This document shows, one piece after another, positions 42,945 to 50,230 of a DNA stretch of 64,000 bases. Under the pieces are notes generated by a model, which did no database searches, was not told the DNA's origin, and was given only the letters and a program-made list of their open reading frames with translations. How positions within the stretch are numbered: position 1 is the first letter of the stretch; each line of letters opens with the position of its first letter. Both the position numbers and the translations under genes were made by a program. This DNA comes from Streptomyces sp. CGMCC 4.7035. Its GTDB lineage: Bacteria > Actinomycetota > Actinomycetes > Streptomycetales > Streptomycetaceae. Location: contig NZ_CP134053.1 of NCBI RefSeq assembly GCF_031583065.1, forward strand, positions 6,427,001 to 6,491,000, written 5' to 3'.

Positions 42945-43982
42945 ATGACTGTCAGTCTGGACCAACTGCGCCGCTGCCACTTCGCCGTCGACCTGGGAGC
43001 GGCCAGGACCCGTGTGTACGTCAAGGGCGCCGGGCTGGTGGTGGACCAGCCCAGCGCCGCCGCCATGAACACCCGGACCGGCTCGCTGATCGCGGTCGGT
43101 GAGCTCGCCGAGAAGATGACGGGGCGCACGCCCGCGTACATCCGTGTCGTGCGGCCCGTCTCCGGCGGTACCGTCGTCGACATCGAGATGGCCCAGCGCA
43201 TGCTGCGGCATCTGCTCGGCGAGAAGCTCCGCCGCAGCCTGCGCCGCAAGCCCCGGCTGCGGGCCGCCGCCTGCACCCCGCACGACGCGGATCCGCTGGC
43301 CCAGCGCGCGGCCGTCGAGACGCTGGTGGGGCTGGGGGCCCGGCGGGTCGAGCTGGTCGACACGCTCGTCGCCGCCGCGGTGGGGTGCGGGCTGCCCGTG
43401 GAGCAGCCCGAGGCATCCATGATCATGGTGTGCGGGGCCGCCGCCACCCAGATCGCCGTGCTGTCGCTGGGGAACATCGTGACCGCCGAGAGGGTCCCGG
43501 TGGGCGGTGAGGCCGTCGACCGCGCGATCGTGCAGCATCTGCGGCACGAGCACGCGTTGATGCTGCCGAGTCAGTCCGTACGGCCCCTGCAACTGGCCCT
43601 GTCCGGCAACGGCCTCACCCCGCACGGGCCCTCCTCCACCGAGATCCAGGGGCGGGACGTGGCGACCGGGCTCGCGCGGTCCGTGCTGGTCGACACGGCC
43701 GCCGTACGGGACGCCATCCAGACTCCGCTGACCGCCGTTCTCGACGGCATCGGCAAGGTGCTGCGGGACTGCCCGCCCGATCTGGTGGCCGACCTCGCCG
43801 ACCGCGGGATCATGATGGTCGGCGGCAGCGCGCTGCTGCCGGGGCTCGACCAGATGCTGCGGCAGGCGACCGGCATGCCCGTGCACATCGCCGACCGGCC
43901 CGACATCTGCGCCGTCCAGGGCCTGGGCGCCATGCTGGAGGGCAGGATCCAGCCCCTGACTCTCAACCCGCTGGCCGCCTGA
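42945..43982 (+). CDS. mbl: MreB-like actin homologue Mbl
   Basis: 345 aa, actin-fold MreB family. CHFAVDLGAARTRVYVKGAG is the phosphate-1 loop; VVRPVSGGTVVDIEMAQRML, GGEAVDRAIVQHLR and IMMVGGSALLPGLDQML (adenosine motif) follow. It is more divergent than canonical MreB (for instance MIMVCGAAATQIAVL in place of the usual phosphate-2 loop), like the Streptomyces Mbl paralogue. Mbl works with MreB in spore wall synthesis. GGGAGG lies 8 bp before ATG 42945. It is monocistronic; the 269 bp upstream show no clear promoter. Confidence 0.9.
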   Translation: MTVSLDQLRRCHFAVDLGAARTRVYVKGAGLVVDQPSAAAMNTRTGSLIAVGELAEKMTGRTPAYIRVVRPVSGGTVVDIEMAQRMLRHLLGEKLRRSLRRKPRLRAAACTPHDADPLAQRAAVETLVGLGARRVELVDTLVAAAVGCGLPVEQPEASMIMVCGAAATQIAVLSLGNIVTAERVPVGGEAVDRAIVQHLRHEHALMLPSQSVRPLQLALSGNGLTPHGPSSTEIQGRDVATGLARSVLVDTAAVRDAIQTPLTAVLDGIGKVLRDCPPDLVADLADRGIMMVGGSALLPGLDQMLRQATGMPVHIADRPDICAVQGLGAMLEGRIQPLTLNPLAA

Positions 43983-44109
43983 CCGTACGTCCGGCCGCCC
44001 GTACGTCCCGCCGCCTGACCAATGCGTCCAGCCGCCCGACCGCACGTCGCACGCCGCGCGCCGGACCATTAGGGTAAAAAGGTCGACCACGGCCGCGGAG
44101 GGGTTTGTC

Positions 44110-44586
44110 GTGTCTCACATCGGCGTCACCGGCCATCGTCACCTCCCCGCCGCCGTCCTCCCGGCCGTCCGCCTCGGCATGACCGCGGAGCTGAGCGCCT
44201 GCGCCGACGCCCGGGCCCTCAGCAGTCTCGCCGCCGGTGCCGACCAGCTCTTCGCGGGTATCGCCCTGGACCGTGGCGTCCCGGTGACCGCGGTGATCCC
44301 CGGCATGGACTACGAGGCCCACCTCGGTGACGAGGAGGTGCGGGCGTCGTACCGCCGCTTGCTGGAGTCCTGCACCGCACGTGTGGATCTGCCGAGAGAG
44401 CCCACGCACGAGGACGCGTACTACGCGGCCGGCCGCTGGATCGTCGACCATGCGGACCGCCTGGTCGCCGTGTGGGACGGACGCCCGGCCCGCGGCCGCG
44501 GCGGCACGGCGGACGTGGTGGCGTACGCGCGCCGTACGGGGGTGCCGGTGAGGGTGCTGTGGAGCCCCGGCGTGACCCGCGACTGA
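44110..44586 (+). CDS. SLOG-type nucleotide-binding protein
   Basis: 158 aa, Rossmann-like: IGVTGHRHL at the N-terminus, SLAAGADQLFAGIALDRG, VTAVIPGMDYEAHL, ADRLVAVWDGRPARGRGGTA and VPVRVLW. The GHR start and the GAD/ADR/DG-GGTA pattern match the SLOG superfamily (DprA/LOG-like), which senses or processes nucleotide ligands in conflict systems. GTG 44110 has GGAGGGG 8 bp upstream. It is convergent, 24 bp from the stop of a SLATT-type gene; SLOG and SLATT domains are known to pair (Burroughs and Aravind analyses). Confidence 0.7.
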   Translation: MSHIGVTGHRHLPAAVLPAVRLGMTAELSACADARALSSLAAGADQLFAGIALDRGVPVTAVIPGMDYEAHLGDEEVRASYRRLLESCTARVDLPREPTHEDAYYAAGRWIVDHADRLVAVWDGRPARGRGGTADVVAYARRTGVPVRVLWSPGVTRD

Positions 44587-44610
44587 CCGCTTATCACCCC
44601 TGTGACGGCT

Positions 44611-45522
44611 TCAGGATCCGAACCGCACCAGCCAGTCCGTGTGTTGCGGGCTGACCAGCCGCTCCGCCTCCGCGACCGCGTCGGCCCAGCCCTCCTCGGT
44701 CACCGTCGTGCCCATCGCGACCCGCAGGGTGTCCAGATCCTGCTCGATGAGGGAATGCGCGTACGTCAGCGGACGGTGCCGGCGCACCTCCTGCCAGGCC
44801 ACGCCGGCCGCGGCCCCCGCGCTGAGCAGCCCCGCGAGGTCCCAGCTGCCGATCGCCCCGAAGGCCCTGAGCACGGCCGCGAGCAGCGCGAGGAGCGTCA
44901 GCACCGCCGTGACGGAGGACCAGCGCACGGACGCGCGGTGGGACTGGGAGGCCCGGTTGCCGTACCAGATCAGCTGTTCCAGAACCCGGTCCCGCAGATA
45001 GATGTCCCGGCGCGCCTGGAACGACTTGGCGCGCACCACCCGCATGCTCGGCGTGATCTGCCCGGCGCCGAGGTCGGCCGTGCCGCCCCGGGAGTCCTCC
45101 CAGCCCACCTTCCTCAGCTCCCGCAGCCGCTCTTCGAGGCGTTCGGCGAACAGGGCCTCGGGGTTGGCGACCTCGGAGTGGAAGGGCCCGCCGTGGACCA
45201 TGTACTGCCAGGCCAGCGATTTGAGGGTCTCGGCGGCCGCCCGGTGGGCCTGCCAGTGGGCGCGGGCGCGGCGGCGCGCCGTGTGCAGTCCGACGGCGGT
45301 CGTCAGCCCGTAGAGAACAGCGGCAATTGCCGAGGGAATATGACTCTGCCGCACGTGTTCCGCGAGTGTGGCGGAAGCGGTGGCGAGCAGAAGTACCGTC
45401 AACTGCAGACGGACGGCGCGGACGGATTCACCCTGTCGGGCCAATGCGCGGCGATCATTGTCCAGATAAAGCGGTGGTAAGTCCGCGTCACCAATGGTCG
45501 TGCTCGGTCCCATTGCCCTCAC
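44611..45522 (-). CDS. SLATT/DUF4231-like multi-TM protein
   Basis: 303 aa with two pairs of membrane helices (VRLQLTVLLLATASATLAE; IPSAIAAVLYGLTTAVGL; SSVTAVLTLLALLAAVLRAF; LAGLLSAGAAAGVAWQEV) and a conserved soluble middle (AETLKSLAWQYMVHGGPF; SFQARRDIYLRDRVLEQLIW). This matches SLATT (SMODS- and SLOG-associating two-TM effector) proteins, predicted pore formers. GTG 45522 has GAGGTG 5 bp upstream. It is convergent with the SLOG gene and divergent from fxsA, so it shares intergenic space with both. Confidence 0.7.
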   Translation of the reverse strand: MRAMGPSTTIGDADLPPLYLDNDRRALARQGESVRAVRLQLTVLLLATASATLAEHVRQSHIPSAIAAVLYGLTTAVGLHTARRRARAHWQAHRAAAETLKSLAWQYMVHGGPFHSEVANPEALFAERLEERLRELRKVGWEDSRGGTADLGAGQITPSMRVVRAKSFQARRDIYLRDRVLEQLIWYGNRASQSHRASVRWSSVTAVLTLLALLAAVLRAFGAIGSWDLAGLLSAGAAAGVAWQEVRRHRPLTYAHSLIEQDLDTLRVAMGTTVTEEGWADAVAEAERLVSPQHTDWLVRFGS

Positions 45523-45585
45523 GTTGGCACCTCGCGTTGTCGACGACCCTCCATCTTGGCCGGACGGGCGAGGGAGTTCCAGGGC

Positions 45586-45598
45586 TTGAACGCTTCAA
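45586..45598. promoter_or_regulatory. TTGAA-CGC-TTCAA palindrome between SLATT and fxsA
   Basis: Perfect 5-bp arms in the divergent intergenic region, AT-richer than its surroundings; 64 bp from the SLATT start. Candidate operator for either gene. Confidence 0.45.
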
Positions 45599-45781
45599 AC
45601 GGCCGATCCGACTTGCCTGGTGTATGTTTCGCGTAACAGACCCCTTTGCTCGGGTCGGGCTGTCTCTCAAGTCCCAAAAGTCGAACTCGCCCGCGGCAAC
45701 CCCAGTGGCAGCGACCGCTGTGACGGGAGGCCGCCAATTCACCTCCCGCGAGTTCGACGAACTGAACAGAACGAGGCCGTC

Positions 45782-45949
45782 ATGATCCTTAAGGTAAAGA
45801 CGAGCGGTACCCCTCTGTCCCGGAAGGAGCAGAAGCAGCACACGCCGCTCTCCTCCGCCGCTCACCGCAATGCCGGGACCACCCAGTCGGCCGACCGTCG
45901 GGACGCGGTCTCTCCGGTCAAGAACGCCACCTTCAACTCGTCGATCTGA
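45782..45949 (+). CDS. fxsA: FxSxx-COOH RiPP precursor peptide
   Basis: 55 aa, hydrophilic leader rich in Ser, Thr, Lys and Gln (SGTPLSRKEQKQHTPLSSAA) and ending TFNSSI with a free carboxyl: Phe51-Asn52-Ser53-Ser54-Ile55 fits FxSxx-COOH exactly. GAGG lies 5 bp before the ATG. The FxS tripeptide is the expected site of the radical SAM cross-link. It precedes fxsB by 141 bp, with two hairpins between. No protease or exporter gene is in the cluster, so the product may stay in the cell. Confidence 0.9.
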   Translation: MILKVKTSGTPLSRKEQKQHTPLSSAAHRNAGTTQSADRRDAVSPVKNATFNSSI

Positions 45950-45968
45950 CGTACGCGACGAAGGGCTG

Positions 45969-46016
45969 GGCGCACCACCACGTCTCTTGTGCGCCGGGGT
46001 GCGTCCGTACCACCCC
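45969..46016 (+). promoter_or_regulatory. Tandem hairpins between fxsA and fxsB
   Basis: GGCGCAC (45969-45975) pairs with GTGCGCC (45989-45995); GGGGTG (45996-46001) pairs with CACCCC (46011-46016). Placed to keep fxsB expression below fxsA. Confidence 0.5.
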
Positions 46017-46090
46017 CTGGACGACCAACGAGCCTTGTATGCTGGCGGGTTGGCTCGGCCCAGCCCTTCGGACCGGCTAAAGTGCGCGCA

Positions 46091-48010
46091 GTGACGACAG
46101 CGCCCGCGCTTCAGCAACTGGTCCTCAAGGTGCACTCCAGATGTGACCTGGCATGTGATCACTGCTATGTCTACGAGCACGCCGACCAGAGCTGGAGCCG
46201 GCGCCCCAAGATCATCTCGCAGGAAACGGTCCAGCAGGTCGCCCACCGGCTGGCGACGTACGCCAAAGAGCGCGAACTGCCGACCGTATCGGTGATCCTC
46301 CACGGCGGTGAACCCCTCCTCGCCGGCCCCGTGCGCCTGCGCCGCATCTGCGAGGCGCTCACCGCGGCCCTCACCCCGGTGACCTCCCTCGATCTGCGGA
46401 TCCACACCAACGGCGTACAGCTCGGCCCGCGCCATCTGGAGGTCTTCCGGGAGTTCGACGTCAAGGTCGGCATCTCCCTGGACGGCGACCGCGCCGCGAA
46501 CGACCGCCATCGCCTCGACCGCAGGGGCCGCAGCAGTTACGACCGGGTGCTGCGGGCGGTGGAGCTGCTGCGGGCTCCGCACAACCGGCATCTGTTCGCC
46601 GGACTGCTGTGCACCGTCGACATCGAGAACGACCCGGTCGCCGTGCACGACGCGCTGGCCGCGCTCGATCCCCCGCGCATCGACTATCTGCTGCCCCACT
46701 CCACCTGGGACAGCCCACCGCCGCCCGGACCGTCCGGGCCGGACGGATCACCGACGCCGTACGCCGACTGGCTGCTGGCCGTGTACGACCGCTGGGAACA
46801 GCGGGGGCGGAGCGTGCCGGTGCGGATCTTCGAGTCGGTGCTCAGCACCCTGGGCGGCGGCCCCAGCCTCACCGAGGCGCTCGGGCTCGCCCCGTCCGAT
46901 CTGGCGGTGGTGGAGACGGACGGCACGTTCGAGCAGGTGGACTCCCTGAAGACGGCTTACGAGGGGGCCGCGGAGACCGGCTACGACGTCCTGCGGCACA
47001 GTTTCGCGGAGCTGGCCGAGCACCCCGGTGTACGGGCCCGGCAGCTCGGCATCGACGGAGTGAGCGAGACCTGTAGGGCCTGCCCGGTCGTCGAGTCCTG
47101 CGGCGGCGGGCTCTACGCGCACCGCTACAGCGCCGCACGCGGCTTCGACAACCCGTCCGTGTTCTGCGAAGACCTGCGCGCCTTCATCGAAGGCGTGGCC
47201 GAGCGCGCCGAGGAGCGGGCGCCCGCCGCGCGGCAGGGCGACGACCCGCACTTCGCGCACGTCGAGTACAGCCGACGGCTGTTCGACGGGCAGCTCGGCC
47301 TCCTCGCCACCCGGCCGGACTGCGAGGAGGCATGGCGGTTGCTGTCCCTCCTCGACGCCGACGAGCGGACCCGCCCGCACGTCGACGCCGTCCTCGGCCA
47401 CCCGTATCTGCTGCCGGTGCTGAGCAGCCTGTCGCTCCTTCCCGGCGGGTCCGCCCTGTTCATGGCGATCGTGGTGGCCGCGGCCGTACGGGCGGGCAGG
47501 CCCACGACGCTCTCCTGGGACCAGCCGGGGCGGGAGCTGCACCTGCCCACCCTGGGCACCGTGACGCTGCCGGAGCCCGGTCGCGTCGAGGTCACGGTCA
47601 CCGCGGACGGTTTCCAGGTCCGCAGCGGCCCGGACACGGAGCCCGGCGCATGGCGCCCCCTGGAGACCGTCGAACTCGCCGACGGCACGTCCGTGCTCGT
47701 GGACGACGCCGATCCGTTGCGCCGCGACTCCTACCCCGTGCCCGTCGCCCCTCCGCTGGCGCCCGCCGACCTCGACGCGTTCCGCGAGCGGCTGCGGGCG
47801 GCCTTCGGCCTGCTGGACGCCCTCAGGTCCGGCCGGCCCGGCATACTGGACGTCACGACCGTCACCCCGCTCCCGCCGGGCGCCGGGCCCCGGCTCGGCA
47901 CCCACGGCTACGGGGCGCTGGGCCTGGCCGTCGACTTCGACCCGGAGCAGTTCGTACGCGAGCTGCCGCGCATCGGCCGGCCGGCCGGAGAGGCGGACAC
48001 CCATGGTTGA
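46091..48010 (+). CDS. fxsB: Radical SAM/SPASM maturase with decayed hydroxylase-like extension
   Basis: About 639 aa. VHSRCDLACDHCYVYEH carries CxxxCxxC (Cys18, 22, 25 from GTG 46091); HGGEPLL, HTNGVQL and GISLDGDRAAND are rSAM/SPASM landmarks, and CRACPVVESCGGGLYAHRYS begins the auxiliary cluster region. FxsB-type enzymes are known to form three-residue cyclophanes. The last ~240 residues resemble the HExxH-containing beta-hydroxylase family but end (VDFDPEQFVRELPRIGRPAG) where the HExxH helix should be, so that part is inactive. GTG 46082 is an alternative start; neither has a good ribosome site. Overlaps the acetyltransferase by 8 bp. Confidence 0.88.
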   Translation: MTTAPALQQLVLKVHSRCDLACDHCYVYEHADQSWSRRPKIISQETVQQVAHRLATYAKERELPTVSVILHGGEPLLAGPVRLRRICEALTAALTPVTSLDLRIHTNGVQLGPRHLEVFREFDVKVGISLDGDRAANDRHRLDRRGRSSYDRVLRAVELLRAPHNRHLFAGLLCTVDIENDPVAVHDALAALDPPRIDYLLPHSTWDSPPPPGPSGPDGSPTPYADWLLAVYDRWEQRGRSVPVRIFESVLSTLGGGPSLTEALGLAPSDLAVVETDGTFEQVDSLKTAYEGAAETGYDVLRHSFAELAEHPGVRARQLGIDGVSETCRACPVVESCGGGLYAHRYSAARGFDNPSVFCEDLRAFIEGVAERAEERAPAARQGDDPHFAHVEYSRRLFDGQLGLLATRPDCEEAWRLLSLLDADERTRPHVDAVLGHPYLLPVLSSLSLLPGGSALFMAIVVAAAVRAGRPTTLSWDQPGRELHLPTLGTVTLPEPGRVEVTVTADGFQVRSGPDTEPGAWRPLETVELADGTSVLVDDADPLRRDSYPVPVAPPLAPADLDAFRERLRAAFGLLDALRSGRPGILDVTTVTPLPPGAGPRLGTHGYGALGLAVDFDPEQFVRELPRIGRPAGEADTHG

Positions 48011-48767
48011 TGTTGCCGAACTGCCCGGACTGTTCGCCCGGTTGGGCGTCCGGCGCGGTGGTGTGCTCATGGTGCACTCCTCCTTGCACGGCAGCGGGCT
48101 GCGCGACACCGATGTCCGGGACGCGCTGCTCGACGCGCTCGGACCGCACGGCACGCTCGTCGTGCCCGCCTTCACGTCGGAGAACTCCGACACCTCCAGC
48201 GCCCACCGGGAGATAGTCGCCGGTATGACGGACCGTGAAGTGGTCGCATACCGGCAGTCCATGCCGCCGTTCGACCCGGACGCCAGTCCCTGCGTGTCGA
48301 TGGGCGTGCTCGCCGAGTGCGTACGCACCACGCCCGGCGCCCGGCGCAGCGCACACCCCCAGAGTTCCTTCGCGGCACTGGGCGCGCGCGCAAGGGAGTT
48401 GATGGCGGACCACGACCCGCACTGCCACCTCGGCGAGCGCTCGCCGCTGGCGGCGCTGTACGAGACGGACGCCCAAGTGCTGCTTTTCCGCGTGGGGTTC
48501 GAGGTGTGCACCGCGTTCCACCTGGCCGAGTACCGGATGGTTCCGCCGCCCCCGTCGCGCCTGTACCGCTGCGTCGTGGAGACCAAGGGAAACTGGATCA
48601 CCTACGAGGATCTCACCTTGAACGACGACGACTTCGCCGAAGTCGGCGCGGCGCTCCCGCGTGAGCTGATCGCCGAGGGCGAGGTGGCGGAGAAACCCGT
48701 CATGGTGTTCGGAATGCGGGCCGCCGTCGACCACGCGCGTCGCGCGTTGACCGGAATTCGGCGATGA
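48003..48767 (+). CDS. AAC(3)-family N-acetyltransferase
   Basis: 254 aa of the antibiotic_NAT fold: GGVLMVHSSLHGSGL, LLDALGPHGTLVVPAFTSEN, AHPQSSFAALG, and VGFEVCTAFHLAEYRM with the active-site His. Aminoglycoside 3-N-acetyltransferases belong here, but so do many relatives coded in RiPP loci. Overlap with fxsB (8 bp) shows it belongs to the Fxs operon, so acetylation of the modified peptide or another locus product is more likely than drug resistance. Confidence 0.85.
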   Translation: MVDVAELPGLFARLGVRRGGVLMVHSSLHGSGLRDTDVRDALLDALGPHGTLVVPAFTSENSDTSSAHREIVAGMTDREVVAYRQSMPPFDPDASPCVSMGVLAECVRTTPGARRSAHPQSSFAALGARARELMADHDPHCHLGERSPLAALYETDAQVLLFRVGFEVCTAFHLAEYRMVPPPPSRLYRCVVETKGNWITYEDLTLNDDDFAEVGAALPRELIAEGEVAEKPVMVFGMRAAVDHARRALTGIRR

Positions 48768-48832
48768 ATGGCGCGAAAGAAGCCCCGTTTCCCCGGGCCT
48801 CGTCGGGCACATTTGATTACTCCTGACGGGGT

Positions 48833-48846
48833 GGTGCGATCGCACC
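48833..48846. promoter_or_regulatory. Perfect 14-bp palindrome before fxsC
   Basis: GGTGCGATCGCACC, centred 60 bp upstream of the fxsC start within the 131-bp gap after the acetyltransferase. Suggests a separate control point for fxsC-fxsT. Confidence 0.5.
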
Positions 48847-48898
48847 GGCCGGGTGACGTGCCCTCGGTGCGGGAACCGGTCGGCGGGCGGGGGGTCGT

Positions 48899-50230
48899 GT
48901 GGATTACTCGGGCCGGGGCTGGATGTCCGACACCAGGCCCTACTTCTTCCTGAGTTACGCCCACACACCGGCATGGGGTCCCAACCGCGGCGACCCCGAC
49001 CACTGGGTGTATGTCCTCTACAAGGACCTGTGCGACAACATCATGCACCTCACGGACCTGCCCGCCGGCGCCTCCGCGGGCTTCATGGACCGGGAGATGC
49101 ACTCCGGCGACGGCTGGCCCGAGAAGCTCGCCGAGCACCTCGCGATCTGCCGGGTCTTCGTCCCGCTGTTCTCGCCGCGCTACTTCACCAGCGAGATGTG
49201 CGGCCGCGAGTGGTACGCCTTCAACGAGCGGATCCTGCGCGCCCGGGCCGCCGGCGCCGGCAGCCTCCCCGCCATCGTCCCGGCCCTGTGGGCACATGTG
49301 GACTACGACCAGCTCCCGGATTCCGTACGGCACATACACGTCGACCACGCCGCCTTCGGAGCACGCTACGCGGACGAGGGGATCTACAGCCTGATCAAGC
49401 TGAACCGGCTGCGCGACGAGTACGAGGAGACCGTGATGCAGCTGGCCCGGCGCATCGTCCAGGTCGCCCACGACTCCCCGCTGCCGCCCGCCCAGCCGCG
49501 CCGCTACGAGAACACGCCCAGCGCCTTCAAACCGCGCGGCGAGGGCCCCCGCAGCATCCACCTCACGGTCGCCGCGCCCACCCGGCACACCATTCCCGAG
49601 CACCGCGACCCCCGCCCCTACGGCGAGCACGCCCACGACTGGAACCCCTATCCGGGGGAGTCCACCCGCTCGCTGCCGACGCTCGCCGAGGAACTCGTGC
49701 GCTCCCTCGACTACCGCGTCACCGTCGCCTCCTTCGACGACGAGGACACCGGCCCCGAACCCCTCGCCTCCGCCGAGGAGGACAAGCCGCCGGGCCGCCC
49801 CGGCATCCTCCTCGTCGACCCCTGGGCCCTCGGCGACGAGGAACGGTGTCACAGACTCTCCGTCTTCGACACCAACACCCGGCCCTGGATCAACGCCATC
49901 GTCCCCTGGGACCGCACCGACCGGCAGTGCCAGAGCGAGGAGGGCAAGCAGCTCACCGACAAGCTGGAGCGGACCCTGCCGCTCACCCTGGACCGGGGCC
50001 GCCGTACCGACTGCCGGATCGCCGTCAACGGCGTACCCACCCTCACGGCCTTCACCGATGTGCTGCCCAAGGTCGTGGCGCACGCCACCAAGCAGTTCTT
50101 CAAGCACGCGACACCGCACCCGGTCGCCGGGCCGCACGTCCCAAGGCCCCGTCTGACGGGACCGATGCCCTCGACACTCCCGCAGGCGCGGGACACCACG
50201 ATGGAGGAGAAGCATGACGGCGGCTCCTGA
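48899..50230 (+). CDS. fxsC: TIR-like protein FxsC
   Basis: 443 aa. TIR-like N-terminus: RPYFFLSYAHTPAW, then ICRVFVPLFSPRYFTSEMCG and REWYAFNER, where Glu104 stands at the position of the catalytic Glu of NAD-cleaving TIRs. The C-terminal half (from about EHAHDWNPYPGESTRSLPTL) is the FxsC-specific domain with ILLVDPWALGDE and WINAIVPWDR. The start is GTG 48899; ATG 48923 (MSDTRPYFFL) is possible. It overlaps fxsT by 17 bp, so the two are made together. Confidence 0.88.
   Translation: MDYSGRGWMSDTRPYFFLSYAHTPAWGPNRGDPDHWVYVLYKDLCDNIMHLTDLPAGASAGFMDREMHSGDGWPEKLAEHLAICRVFVPLFSPRYFTSEMCGREWYAFNERILRARAAGAGSLPAIVPALWAHVDYDQLPDSVRHIHVDHAAFGARYADEGIYSLIKLNRLRDEYEETVMQLARRIVQVAHDSPLPPAQPRRYENTPSAFKPRGEGPRSIHLTVAAPTRHTIPEHRDPRPYGEHAHDWNPYPGESTRSLPTLAEELVRSLDYRVTVASFDDEDTGPEPLASAEEDKPPGRPGILLVDPWALGDEERCHRLSVFDTNTRPWINAIVPWDRTDRQCQSEEGKQLTDKLERTLPLTLDRGRRTDCRIAVNGVPTLTAFTDVLPKVVAHATKQFFKHATPHPVAGPHVPRPRLTGPMPSTLPQARDTTMEEKHDGGS

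Noticed and set aside
48003..48767. Acetyltransferase as an aminoglycoside resistance gene
   Set aside because: Its overlap with fxsB and position inside the RiPP operon make a locus-specific role more likely; resistance is not supported by sequence alone.
48768..48953. 61-aa open frame starting right after the acetyltransferase stop
   Set aside because: No ribosome site, overlaps the fxsC start, and residues are not protein-like after the first 20.
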